From contig NZ_FOXM01000004.1 of assembly GCF_900115715.1 (NCBI RefSeq), positions 298,201 through 362,200 of the forward strand: a DNA stretch of 64,000 nucleotides, written 5' to 3'. The notes beneath the pieces were generated by a model. It was not told where the DNA came from. It did not search any database and saw nothing but the letters and a program-made list of their open reading frames with translations. Position 1 is the stretch's first letter, and each line of letters opens with the position of its first letter. A program made the position numbers and the translations under genes. Positions 8,564-17,206 of the stretch are shown one piece after another. The DNA is from Geopseudomonas sagittaria. GTDB lineage: Bacteria; Pseudomonadota; Gammaproteobacteria; Pseudomonadales; Pseudomonadaceae.

Positions 8564-9139
8564 TCACGATGCGAGCGTCGAGTCGCCAGCACGCAGGTAT
8601 TCATAGAGGGTGGCCCGACTGATCCCAAACTCGCGGGCCAGGGCAGCCTTCGGCTCTCGAGCCTCGGCGCGCCGACGCAGCTCAGCAATCCTGGCGTCGC
8701 TCAGAGCCTTCTTCCGACCACGGTAGGCGCCACGCTGTTTGGCCAGCGCGATCCCCTCTCGCTGCCGCTCACGGATCAGCTCGCGCTCGAACTCGGCGAA
8801 GGCCCCCATCACCGACAGCAGCAGGTTGGCCATCGGTGAATCCTCGCCGGTGAAAGTCAGCCCTTCCTTGATGAACTCGATCCGAACACCGCGGCCGGTG
8901 AGCTGCTGCACCAGGCGGCGCAGGTCGTCCAGGTTGCGGGCGAGACGATCCATGCTGTGCACCACCAGGGTGTCACCCTCGCGCATGTAACCGAGCAGGG
9001 CATCAAGCTGGGGACGTTGGGTGTCCTTGCCGGAGGCCTTGTCGGTGAACACCTTGCTCACCTGGGTGCCCTCCAGCTGTCGATCCGGGTTCTGGTCGAG
9101 GGTACTGACACGGATGTAGCCGATCCGCTGTCCGTGCAT
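8564..9139 (-). CDS. tnpR: Serine recombinase (Tn3-type resolvase/invertase)
   Basis: 191 residues from ATG at 9139 (MHGQRIGYIRVST). A longer frame to 9199 lacks support. The nucleophile is Ser12 in YIRVSTLDQ. Further resolvase motifs are HSMDRLARN, GAFAEFERELIRERQREG and a C-terminal HTH (AALAREFGISRATLYEYL). Length is typical. A perfect inverted repeat lies about 80-120 bp upstream, where a res site is expected. No tnpA is present, so this is either an orphan from a Tn3-family transposon or a cassette tied to the mvaT-type gene after it. Confidence 0.88.
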   Translation of the reverse strand: MHGQRIGYIRVSTLDQNPDRQLEGTQVSKVFTDKASGKDTQRPQLDALLGYMREGDTLVVHSMDRLARNLDDLRRLVQQLTGRGVRIEFIKEGLTFTGEDSPMANLLLSVMGAFAEFERELIRERQREGIALAKQRGAYRGRKKALSDARIAELRRRAEAREPKAALAREFGISRATLYEYLRAGDSTLAS

Positions 9140-9217
9140 GCCGCCTCCAAGGGTTAATGTGTATGGATGAACCCTATAGAGCTGCCGGACACCTGTCAAA
9201 AAACACAGAAATAGACC

Positions 9218-9260
9218 CTATCCAGACGCTCGGGAGCGGGCCTTCTGGGTGTCTGGATAG
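9218..9260. repeat. Perfect 10-bp inverted repeat upstream of resolvase, candidate res subsite
   Basis: CTATCCAGAC at 9218-9227 and GTCTGGATAG at 9251-9260 are exact inverted copies around a 23-bp spacer. It lies between the divergent resolvase and transporter genes, the usual place for a Tn3-type resolution site. Less perfect A/T-rich dyads (around 9200-9215 and 9320-9335) may be further subsites. The remainder of 9140-9430 shows no gene. Confidence 0.5.
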
Positions 9261-9430
9261 TGTATAGCTCATCCGCACACATGAGTGGCGTCAGTTATCG
9301 TTCAGAACCCCTGTCACACCTATTTTCTGTTTTATCTGAATTGTCTCCTGGCGCTTGAAAACACCTCAGCCCAGAAATAACGCCTTTCAAGGTGCGAGAA
9401 TGCCTGCACCACAAACAAGGGAGACTCAGG

Positions 9431-10390
9431 ATGTCGCGAGACTGGCTGGAGCATCATCAGATAGGCTTGTATTTCGTCGCTGTAGCCATCGCAGCTGTCG
9501 TAGGTTTGACCTCCGAAGGCATGGCTGATCTGGCGGCAATGGCCATCACACCGGCAATTGTCGTGCTGATGTACGCCATGTTCCTGCAGATTCCTTTCCT
9601 TGAGCTTCGGCAAGCGTTTGCCAACCGACGCTTCGTCGGCGCCCTTCTGCTGGCCAACTTCGTGCTGGTGCCGCTGCTGGTCTGGCTTCTGACCCTGCCG
9701 CTGTCGGCCAACGAGGCCCTGCTGGCCGGTGCCCTGCTGGTCCTGCTAACGCCCTGCATCGACTACGTGGTGGTATTCACCCACCTGGGCAAGGGCGACT
9801 CGAGACTGGTGCTGGCCGCCACGCCCCTCCTGCTGCTGCTCCAGCTGCTGATGCTGCCTGTCTATCTGCAGCTCATGCTCGGCACGCAGGTGGACACGGT
9901 GATCGCCATCCGGCCCTTTGCCGAGGCCTTCCTGTTACTCATCGTCGCGCCCCTTGTACTGGCCGTCGCCACCGAGCTGGGCGCAAGCCGCTCCGCAGCG
10001 GTGCGCATCTGGAGCGCCGGCTGGGCCTGGCTGCCCGTGCCGGCGATGGCAATGGTGCTGGTGGCCGTGATCGGTTCGCAGATCGCCGCGGTGGCCCGGC
10101 AACTGGAAGTGCTCGCTCCGCTGCTGCCGGTCTATGCCATGTTCATGTTGCTCGCCCCTGCACTCGGAGCGTTCAGCGCCAGGCTGTTCCGTCTGGCGGC
10201 GCCGGCGGCGCGGGCGGTGGCCTTCAGCAGCTCCACTCGCAACTCACTGGTGGTACTGCCACTGGCGCTGGCCCTGCCCGAGCCGATCAGGGGGCTGGCG
10301 GCCGCCGCGGTGATAACCCAGACCCTGGTGGAGTTGGTCGGTGAGCTGATCTACCTGCGCACCATCCCGGCGCTGGTAAGGGGGAACTAG
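9431..10390 (+). CDS. ACR3/bile acid:Na+ symporter-like (BASS superfamily) permease
   Basis: 319 residues from ATG at 9431, after GGGAG at a good distance. About ten hydrophobic segments fill the protein. TPCIDYVVVFTHLGKGD sits where ACR3 arsenite exporters and BASS symporters have their conserved Pro-Cys crossover motif, so an arsenite or organic-anion exporter is likely. No arsR or arsC is nearby, which weakens an arsenic call. It diverges from the resolvase gene, so its promoter lies among the resolvase sites. Confidence 0.7.
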   Translation: MSRDWLEHHQIGLYFVAVAIAAVVGLTSEGMADLAAMAITPAIVVLMYAMFLQIPFLELRQAFANRRFVGALLLANFVLVPLLVWLLTLPLSANEALLAGALLVLLTPCIDYVVVFTHLGKGDSRLVLAATPLLLLLQLLMLPVYLQLMLGTQVDTVIAIRPFAEAFLLLIVAPLVLAVATELGASRSAAVRIWSAGWAWLPVPAMAMVLVAVIGSQIAAVARQLEVLAPLLPVYAMFMLLAPALGAFSARLFRLAAPAARAVAFSSSTRNSLVVLPLALALPEPIRGLAAAAVITQTLVELVGELIYLRTIPALVRGN

Positions 10391-10528
10391 AGCCTGTACC
10401 TGTCAGTGTTTGGTAGCGTACGTAAACAGCACTCCTGCGAGCGCCGGTGTCATTCCGGCAACACCACTCGCACCGATGCGACTCCCGGCAGATAGTGGAC
10501 TGTAAGCTCTATCAGCGCACCCTTGGTG

Positions 10529-11203
10529 TCAGTTCCTGGCCTTGGCGACTTCGCTGCGCACCAGATCGCTCAGTGGCTCGGGGCCGAATTTGTCCAGCGC
10601 GCGGCCATTGACGAAGAAGGTCGGGGTGCCCCGGATGCCCAGCGCTTTGACGTCCTGCATGTCGGTTTCCAGCACGGCGTCGACGCTGGGCGTGTGCATG
10701 TCCGCACGGGCCCTCCCCACGTCCAGACCGGCGCCCTCGGCGGCGGCCCAGGCTGCGGCCGCCCTGGGGTCGTCGTGCCAGTCCGGCTGGGCATCGAGAA
10801 CAGCCTCCAACACCTGCGAGTAAAGGTTCTGCTTGCGCGCGGCCTCCAGCATGCGAGCCACCTCCTCTGAGGCCTGGTGGAACAGTACGTAGCGCAACAC
10901 CAGCCGCACGTCGTTGGGGTTCTCGGCGAGGATCTTCTTCACATACGGGTAGAAGGCTCGGCACGCCTCGCAGGAGGGGTCGAAGAACTCGACGATGGTC
11001 ACCGGCGCCTGCGCCGGGCCGAATACCGGCGAGTGGAAGCGAACCAGGTTGCTGCCGCTGGGCGCTTCCGCCGGCACCTGCGCGGGTGCTTGGGCCTGCT
11101 GCGACGGTTGCGTCGGTATCACCCGCGGGTAGAGGAAGGCGGCTGCGGCGAACACGGCAAGGATCACAACGCAGATGATCAGGACCAGGGTACGGCGATT
11201 CAT
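10529..11203 (-). CDS. DsbA-like periplasmic thiol:disulfide oxidoreductase
   Basis: 224 residues from ATG at 11203, which overlaps the DsbB-like stop (ATGA). The longer frame to 11641 is a shadow of that gene. An N-terminal membrane anchor (LVLIICVVILAVFAAAAFL) and Pro/Gln-rich linker precede a thioredoxin fold. The active site is CEAC at 78-81 (FFDPSCEACRAFYP) and the cis-Pro loop is GTPTFFVNG. This is the DsbA/BdbD branch that works with a small DsbB-like partner. It probably oxidises cysteines of exported proteins, perhaps the Cys-rich metal-binding proteins nearby. Confidence 0.85.
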   Translation of the reverse strand: MNRRTLVLIICVVILAVFAAAAFLYPRVIPTQPSQQAQAPAQVPAEAPSGSNLVRFHSPVFGPAQAPVTIVEFFDPSCEACRAFYPYVKKILAENPNDVRLVLRYVLFHQASEEVARMLEAARKQNLYSQVLEAVLDAQPDWHDDPRAAAAWAAAEGAGLDVGRARADMHTPSVDAVLETDMQDVKALGIRGTPTFFVNGRALDKFGPEPLSDLVRSEVAKARN

Positions 11204-11634
11204 GGGGCAGTTCTCCGGCGAATAACGAGGAGCAGGATGGCAATCAGGGCGAAAGCAAATAGGGCCAGCATCGGTAGCGGCACACCACCGAAGATGGTCA
11301 TGCCGGCGCCCGAGCAGGACGGTCCAGTAGCCGTGCAGGGCTGGATTGGCAGGGGAATCAGCCCGGCATAGAGCAGCGTGTGGGCGAGAGCTAGTCCTGC
11401 GCCGATGCCGGCCAGCGGTAGTGCGTAACGCCAGATGGCGAAGTCCGAGCGGTAGCAGGCGATGGCCAGGATCACCGTCAGCGGGAACATGAAGGCGCGC
11501 TGGAACCAGCACAGTACGCAGGGAGCCTGCCCCATCACCTCGCCGATGAACAGCGCGGAGAGGCTCGACAGCAGCGCCACCAGCCAGGCGACTAGAAGCA
11601 GTGACCACAATCCGGAAGATGATGACGTACTCAT
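11200..11634 (-). CDS. DsbB/BdbC-like quinone-linked disulfide oxidoreductase
   Basis: 144 residues from ATG at 11634 with GAGGAGT just upstream. Four transmembrane segments are visible. The first periplasmic Cys pair is CVLC at 39-42 in APCVLCWFQR, and the second lies in PIQPCTATGPSCSG. This is the DsbB/BdbC pattern, in which electrons pass from DsbA to quinone. It precedes and overlaps the DsbA-like gene. The pair looks like an island-borne oxidative folding unit. Confidence 0.85.
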   Translation of the reverse strand: MSTSSSSGLWSLLLVAWLVALLSSLSALFIGEVMGQAPCVLCWFQRAFMFPLTVILAIACYRSDFAIWRYALPLAGIGAGLALAHTLLYAGLIPLPIQPCTATGPSCSGAGMTIFGGVPLPMLALFAFALIAILLLVIRRRTAP

Positions 11635-11765
11635 TGGCCACTCCTCGTTATGTAACGAGACAGCAGCGGACAACCATCCCATTGACTTGAAACATGACGA
11701 CTCCTCCCAGATTGGCAGTTTTCAGGAGGAATTGTCGGGACCATAAATTCCATAGGAGATTCCCT

Positions 11766-11794
11766 AAAAAAATCGGCGCCACTGGGACGCCGAT
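11766..11794 (-). terminator. Rho-independent terminator, leftward
   Basis: On the minus strand a 7-bp stem (ATCGGCG/CGCCGAT) with a 9-base loop is followed by seven T residues. It lies downstream of the DUF2790 gene and upstream of the DsbB/DsbA pair, so it should separate the two units. Confidence 0.7.
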
Positions 11795-11906
11795 AGCCTG
11801 GAAAGGGGCTAGGCCCAGGCGAAATCACTTTCAACCACACGGCAGCAGTCAGCCGCTCCTTACATTAGGTGGAGGCATTTTTAGCGGCTGGTCAGCCGGT
11901 CGCCAC

Positions 11907-12233
11907 TCAGCCGCGCCGGCATCCCCCACCGACTGCTTGGTACTCGACCGTCCGGAGCTCACTCTTCGAGTCGAGGAAGGTCATCCGCGCCGGCACCACG
12001 CCACAGACCTTGGCCTTGCGTGTCACGCTGATCACCCTGGCTACATCGAGCTCCATGCCATAGCGATACATTTCGACTTTCGGAGCGGGTTTCCCGAGCT
12101 CTGCGGCGTAAGCGTCCATGGCGCGCTGGTTCTCCTGGAGGATCCTGACCGGATCCTTGTCGAAACCAGCCGACATTGCGATGGAAGAGACGGCAAACAT
12201 CGAGATGGCCAAGATTGCTTTCAGAGCTTTCAT
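11907..12233 (-). CDS. DUF2790 secreted small protein
   Basis: 108 residues from ATG at 12233, with AGAGGAA seven bases upstream. A signal peptide (MKALKAILAISMFAVSSIAM, cleavage near SAG) leads a mature domain with LGKPAPKVEMYRYGMELDVA and a Cys in KVCGVVPARMTF, the DUF2790 pattern common in Pseudomonas and often near metal-response genes. Function unknown. It lies 145 bp downstream of the RND permease stop and may be an extra member of that operon. Confidence 0.75.
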   Translation of the reverse strand: MKALKAILAISMFAVSSIAMSAGFDKDPVRILQENQRAMDAYAAELGKPAPKVEMYRYGMELDVARVISVTRKAKVCGVVPARMTFLDSKSELRTVEYQAVGGGCRRG

Positions 12234-12378
12234 TTGAATTCCTCTATCACTTCGGTAATTCGCTGAGTGCTGCTTCAGTGACTTCAACTTCCGGATCATT
12301 TGCCGGCCAGCACGGTTGTTTTGTGGTGCGCAATCCCGCCCTGAGGGGCGGAGTTGCGCTGAGAAATGCGGCAAACCA

Positions 12379-15300
12379 TCAAAAAGCCCCCGCTTCGCGG
12401 TCAGCCATCAATCGCTCGGTGTCCTTGCGGCCGAACAGCCAGAACATCGCCGGAGTCAGGTAGGTATCGAGCAGGGTCGAGCTGATCAGACCGGAGAAGA
12501 TCACCACAGCCACCGGATGCAGCACCTCCGTGCCGGGACGCTCGGCCTCGAACAGCAGGGGCGCCAGAGCGAAGGCGGTGACCAGGGCGGTCATCAGCAC
12601 CGGACTGAGGCGTTCCAGCGAGCCGCGTACGATCATCGCGTGGTCGAAGTTTTCGCCCTCGATGCGCATCAGGTTGATGTAGTGGCTGACCTTGAGGATG
12701 CCGTTGCGCACCGAGATGCCGGCCAGGGTGATGAAGCCGATCAGCGCGGCGATCGACAGCGGCTGCCCCGACAGCCACAGGCCCAGCACCGCGCCGACCA
12801 GAGCGAGCGGGATGTTGACCATGATCAGCGAGGCCAGGATTGCCGACTTGTAGCGGCTGTAGAGCACCACGAACATCAGCACCAGCGAGACGAGGGACAG
12901 CAGACCGACCAGCCGCGAAGCCTCCTCCTGGGCCTGGAACTGGCCGCCGAGGGTGATGAAGTAGCCTTCCGGCAGCTTGCTCTCGTCGACCACCTTGCGG
13001 ATATCCTCAACGACCTCCGACAGCGGCCTCCCCTGAGCGTTGGCCGACAACACGATGCGGCGCTTGCCGTCGTCGCGACTGATCTGGTTCGGTCCGTCGC
13101 CGTCCTCGATGCTGGCGATCCGCGACAGCGGCACCCGGCCGGTCGGGGTCTCGAACAGGATGTTGCCCAGGCCCTCCGCCGAACGTGCCGTCTCGGGCAG
13201 GCGCACCACCAGGGCGAAACGCCGGCCACCCTCGACGATCTGGGTGACCTTTTCGCCCTCGACCAGACTCTCCAGCGTCGCCAGGATCTGCGGCGCGGGC
13301 ACGCCGTACTGGGCGGCGGCGGCGTAGTCGATGCGCACCTTGATCTGCGGAGCCAGCACCTGCTTCTCGATCTCCAGGTCGGCGATGCCGGGAATCGCCG
13401 CCAGCCTGCCGCGCAGGGCATCTGCCTGGCCGCGCAGTGTGTCCAGATCCTCGCCGAAGATCTTGATGGCGATCTGCGAGCGCACGCCGGACAGCATGTG
13501 GTCGATCCGGTGCGAGATCGGCTGACCGATGCCGATGGCCGCCGGCAGATTGACCAGCCGCGAGCGGATGTCGCCGGTGATCTCATCCATCGAGCGGGTC
13601 AGCTCCGAGGCCGGCTTGAGGCCGACATCCAGCTCGCTGACGTGCACACCCTCGGCGTGCTCATCCAGCTCCGCACGGCCGCTGCGGCGGCCGACGTGGG
13701 TCACTTCCGGCACCTGCATGACCAACTGCTCGGCCTGCTGGGCCAGCGCCGAGGACTCCGCCAGGGTCACACCGGGGTTCAGACGCAGGCCGATCAGCAA
13801 GGTGCCCTCGTTGAACGGCGGCAGGAAGGTCTTCGGGAAGAACGGCACGCTCGCCGCCGCGACCAACACGGCGATGCCACCTGCGACTACAGCCGCCTTC
13901 GGACGCTGCAGGACGGCCTGCAAGCTGCTGCGATAGCGGCTCTTGAGCCAGGCCAGCAACTTGGTGTCGCCATGCTCCAGCGACTTCATCTGCGGCAACA
14001 GATAGAAGGACAGCACCGGGGTGACGGTCACTGAGACCACCAGCGAGGCCAGGGTCGAGACGATGAAGGCGATCCCCAGCGGTACGAACAGCCGCCCTTC
14101 CATGCCCGGCAGGGCGAACAGCGGCAGGAACACCAGCACGATGATGATGGTGGCGTAGAGGATGGCCGAACGCACCTCCATGGTCGCGTGTCCCACCAGT
14201 TCCAGTGGGTGCAGGCGGTGCTCGGGGTGCTTGGCCCGCTCCACCTTCAGCCGGCGCAGCACGTTTTCCACGCCCACCACGGCATCGTCGACCAATCCAC
14301 CGATAGCGATGGCCAGGCCTCCGAGGGTCATAGTGTTGATCGACAGGCCGAAGTACTTGAACACCAGGCCGGTGATGAAGATCGACACCGGAATGGCGGT
14401 CAGCGCAATGATGGTGGGGCGCAGCGTGCCGAGGAAGAAGAACAGGATCGCCGCGACGAACACCGAGGCGCCGATCAGCTTGCCCTGTAGGGTGCTGATC
14501 GAAGCCTCGATGAAGCTGGCCTGGCGGAAGGTGACCTGGGGAGCCTCCATGCCGGTCGGCAGCGACTTGCGCATTTCCCCCAGCGCCGCCTCGATGGAGC
14601 GGGTCAGCTGGATGGTATCGGCCGTCGGTTGTTTCTGGATGCCGAGGATCACCGCGGCCTTGCCTTCGAAGCCGGCGTCGCCGCGCTTCAAGGCTGCGGC
14701 AAAGGTCACTTCGGCGATCTGCCGCAGCAGGATCGGCTGGCCGTTACGGGCAGTGATGGCCAGGTTCGACAGATCCGCCAGACTCGACGTCCGCCCCAGG
14801 TTGCGAATCAGGTACTCGCGGCCATTAAGCTCGAGGAAGCCCCCGGAGGTATTCGACGAATAGCCCTTGAGCGCCTCCTCCAGTTGCGTATGGCTGATAC
14901 CCAGCTCGGCCATCCGCGCCGTGTCGGGCTGGACCTGGAACTGGCGGACCTCGCCGCCAATCGGGATCACCTGGGCAACACCGGGGATCGCCATCAGGCG
15001 CGGGCGCAGCACCCAGTCGGCGAACTCGCGAACCTGCATCGGCGTGATCTTGTCCGCATCGATGGGAATCGCGATCTGCATGATCTCGCCCATGATGGAG
15101 CTGATCGGCCCCATGCGCGGGATCACGCCCGGTGGCAAGCCCTCCTCCATCGCCGACAGGCGTTCCGAAACCATCTGCCGGGCGCGGAAAATCTCCGTGC
15201 TCCAGTCGAAGGTGACGTAGATGAAGGACAGCCCGCTGCTGGAGACCGAGCGCACACTCTCCACCCCGGGCAGACCGTTCATGGTGGTCTCCAGCGGGAA

Positions 15301-15498
15301 GGTGATCAGTTGCTCGACCTCTTCGGCGGCCATGCCGCCGGCCTCGGTCATGATGGTGACCGTGGGCTTGTTCAGATCGGGAAAGACATCCACCGGCATG
15401 CGTGACAGGGTGAAGGCGCCATAGGCCATCAGCACCAGGCTGGCGATGATCACCAGCAGGCGGTTGCCGAGACTGTTATCGAGGAGCCACTTGAACAT
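12379..15498 (-). CDS. HME-RND heavy-metal efflux permease (CusA/CzcA family)
   Basis: 1039 residues, full length for the family. The inner-membrane proton antiporter has twelve TM segments and two large periplasmic loops. TM4 carries AIAIGGLVDDAVVGVEN, with adjacent Asp residues and a Glu that form the proton relay. This differs from the DFG-type TM4 motif of classic zinc-exporting CzcA and from the [11 protein letters not shown] form of the CusA in this window, so the substrate cannot be fixed; divalent Zn, Cd, Co or Ni is likely. It is the last gene of a leftward operon with adaptor, His-rich protein, outer-membrane factor and CzcI-like gene. Confidence 0.88.
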   Translation of the reverse strand: MFKWLLDNSLGNRLLVIIASLVLMAYGAFTLSRMPVDVFPDLNKPTVTIMTEAGGMAAEEVEQLITFPLETTMNGLPGVESVRSVSSSGLSFIYVTFDWSTEIFRARQMVSERLSAMEEGLPPGVIPRMGPISSIMGEIMQIAIPIDADKITPMQVREFADWVLRPRLMAIPGVAQVIPIGGEVRQFQVQPDTARMAELGISHTQLEEALKGYSSNTSGGFLELNGREYLIRNLGRTSSLADLSNLAITARNGQPILLRQIAEVTFAAALKRGDAGFEGKAAVILGIQKQPTADTIQLTRSIEAALGEMRKSLPTGMEAPQVTFRQASFIEASISTLQGKLIGASVFVAAILFFFLGTLRPTIIALTAIPVSIFITGLVFKYFGLSINTMTLGGLAIAIGGLVDDAVVGVENVLRRLKVERAKHPEHRLHPLELVGHATMEVRSAILYATIIIVLVFLPLFALPGMEGRLFVPLGIAFIVSTLASLVVSVTVTPVLSFYLLPQMKSLEHGDTKLLAWLKSRYRSSLQAVLQRPKAAVVAGGIAVLVAAASVPFFPKTFLPPFNEGTLLIGLRLNPGVTLAESSALAQQAEQLVMQVPEVTHVGRRSGRAELDEHAEGVHVSELDVGLKPASELTRSMDEITGDIRSRLVNLPAAIGIGQPISHRIDHMLSGVRSQIAIKIFGEDLDTLRGQADALRGRLAAIPGIADLEIEKQVLAPQIKVRIDYAAAAQYGVPAPQILATLESLVEGEKVTQIVEGGRRFALVVRLPETARSAEGLGNILFETPTGRVPLSRIASIEDGDGPNQISRDDGKRRIVLSANAQGRPLSEVVEDIRKVVDESKLPEGYFITLGGQFQAQEEASRLVGLLSLVSLVLMFVVLYSRYKSAILASLIMVNIPLALVGAVLGLWLSGQPLSIAALIGFITLAGISVRNGILKVSHYINLMRIEGENFDHAMIVRGSLERLSPVLMTALVTAFALAPLLFEAERPGTEVLHPVAVVIFSGLISSTLLDTYLTPAMFWLFGRKDTERLMADREAGAF

Positions 15499-15512
15499 GG
15501 GTCAGGCTCCCC

Positions 15513-16622
15513 TTAGCGGATCTGGTTGATCAGAGTGGCGGCCTGGGTCACCACGCGATCCCCAGCGGCAAGCCCGCTGGTCACCGCCACGGATACCCCG
15601 TCCAGCGCGACAAAGGTGACCGGGCGCGGCGCGAAGTGCTCCGGCGCGGTCTTCACCCAGACGACACTCTGGTTGGCGGCATTCTTCATCAGCGACGCTG
15701 CCGGAACCCGGATGCCCTGGGTACGACTGGCGGTCTGCACGAAGACCCTCACCGGCTGCCCCACGGCCAGCCGGGACAAGGCGCTTCCCTCGCCCTGGAA
15801 CAGCATCGGCAGGGCCTGTTCGCGCAGGCTGCGCGCCGCGCCGATGAAGGTCAGCGGCACACGCTCGCTGCCCACCGCCAGAGTGGCTCCCGCCACATCG
15901 GCGGCCTGGCTCAGGTCGTAGGCCAGCGCCTCGATGCGCAGGCGGGAGGGATCGACCACTTCGAACACCAGTTCGCGAGCATCGACCACCTGGCCGGCGA
16001 CCGCGTTGCTCGAGGCAATCACCCCGGAGACCGGCGCAAGCAGTGCTTCCCGAGCATTGATACCGGAGCTCAACGCAGCGATTTGCGCCGCCAAGCTCGC
16101 GACCTCGCTGGCCGCCGCCTCGATGTCTTTGCGCGGCACCGTATCGGCCAGCTCGCGCAAGCGCACCAGACGCTGGTCGGCAAGGCCCTTGGCCGCCCGC
16201 AGCTGGGCCAGTTGCGCAGCCTGATTGGCCCGTTCGAGGACATCGCCGGTTGCCACGACGTAGGCCAGCACCTCACCCTTTTTCACCGCCTGGCCGACGC
16301 TGGGAAAGCCGCGCGGCCCGGCTTCGAGGCGCCCAGCCAGCACGGCCTGCACCATGCCGCCGGCATTGGGGTCCATCACCACCTTGCCGGCCAGCTCCAG
16401 CGAGCGCGGCAATTCGGCCGTCTCGAGCGGCAAGGTGCGCACCCCGATCTGGCGTTGCGCCGGCTTGGGCAGGAATACGCTGCCGTCGGGCAGGCGCTGG
16501 GGGCCGTTGCTGTTGGTTGCAGGCGCTTCTTCGCCATGGTCATGCCCTTCGCCAGCCCAGGCGGGCGAGGTCAGCGACAGCAGAGCCAGGCACACCGCGG
16601 AAATCAGAAAATTAGTTTTCAT
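15513..16622 (-). CDS. RND periplasmic adaptor (CzcB-type membrane fusion protein)
   Basis: 369 residues. Signal peptide to about residue 23 (ending SPAWA), then a short His-rich start GEGHDHGEEA like that of the next gene upstream. A helical hairpin (about 130-185) between two half-lipoyl pieces is followed by a beta-barrel domain. The stop is 14 bp before the permease start, confirming the pair. It links the permease to the TolC-type channel. The N-terminal histidines may capture metal. Confidence 0.85.
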   Translation of the reverse strand: MKTNFLISAVCLALLSLTSPAWAGEGHDHGEEAPATNSNGPQRLPDGSVFLPKPAQRQIGVRTLPLETAELPRSLELAGKVVMDPNAGGMVQAVLAGRLEAGPRGFPSVGQAVKKGEVLAYVVATGDVLERANQAAQLAQLRAAKGLADQRLVRLRELADTVPRKDIEAAASEVASLAAQIAALSSGINAREALLAPVSGVIASSNAVAGQVVDARELVFEVVDPSRLRIEALAYDLSQAADVAGATLAVGSERVPLTFIGAARSLREQALPMLFQGEGSALSRLAVGQPVRVFVQTASRTQGIRVPAASLMKNAANQSVVWVKTAPEHFAPRPVTFVALDGVSVAVTSGLAAGDRVVTQAATLINQIR

Positions 16623-16631
16623 GGAACACCT

Positions 16632-17177
16632 TCACGAATGACGAGGAGCGACGCGGGCGCGGCGCATGGCCCAACCCAGCAGGGCGAGCAGAACCAGCCC
16701 GCCGGCACCCCAGGCACCGTAGGTGCCCCAGGACGCGCCAGATGCAGACTCTTCGCCGTGCTCGTCGTGATGGATATCCAGATCACCGCTCAGCAGCTCC
16801 GTGCGCTGGCCGACGACGACCTTGGCCTTGATGGCGATCTCGCCTTCCTCGGGCTCTTCCGCCAGCTCGGCCTCGAACTCGCCGGCTTCGTGCTGCTCGG
16901 CCTCGACCTTGACGCCGCCAATCTCCAGTTCGAGGCTCGCGCCCTCGACCGGACTGTTGTCGGCTGCATGGTCGAGCCACAGAGTGAGGTCGTGGCCATC
17001 GAGCACGCCGACCAACTCGAAGGAGTCGGAAGTCGCCGCGAAGCGCGGCAGGGCCTGTCCAGTCGGAGTGGCCGGCGCTTCGCCATGGTCATGCCCCTCG
17101 CCGGCTTGAGTGGCCAAGGGGGCGGCAGCGATCAAGGTCGCCACAGTGAAGGCTGTCAGCCTTGGAAACAGTGTCAT
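16632..17177 (-). CDS. His-rich secreted protein with C-terminal membrane anchor, RND operon member
   Basis: 181 residues. Signal peptide (ending ATQA), then GEGHDHGEAPA, almost the same start as the adaptor's mature end. A beta-rich acidic domain (30-130) follows, with a second His/Asp/Glu patch DIHHDEHGEE at about 135-144 and a C-terminal TM helix (GGLVLLALLGWAM) with basic tail. It seems to be an inner-membrane-anchored periplasmic metal sponge feeding the pump. Its beta domain resembles the N-terminal extension seen in some CzcB proteins, so it may be a split-off piece. No named family recognised. Confidence 0.6.
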   Translation of the reverse strand: MTLFPRLTAFTVATLIAAAPLATQAGEGHDHGEAPATPTGQALPRFAATSDSFELVGVLDGHDLTLWLDHAADNSPVEGASLELEIGGVKVEAEQHEAGEFEAELAEEPEEGEIAIKAKVVVGQRTELLSGDLDIHHDEHGEESASGASWGTYGAWGAGGLVLLALLGWAMRRARVAPRHS

Positions 17178-17206
17178 CTTTGCAGTCCTTTAGGTTCGTT
17201 CTGGCC

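Noticed and set aside
11204..11641. N-terminal extension of the DsbA-like frame
   Set aside because: It overlaps the DsbB-like gene; the real start is the ATGA overlap at 11203.
12316..14034. 572-codon plus-strand frame
   Set aside because: It lies antisense to the RND permease gene, is rich in His/Gln/Arg as expected for the shadow of a GC-rich gene, and matches no family.
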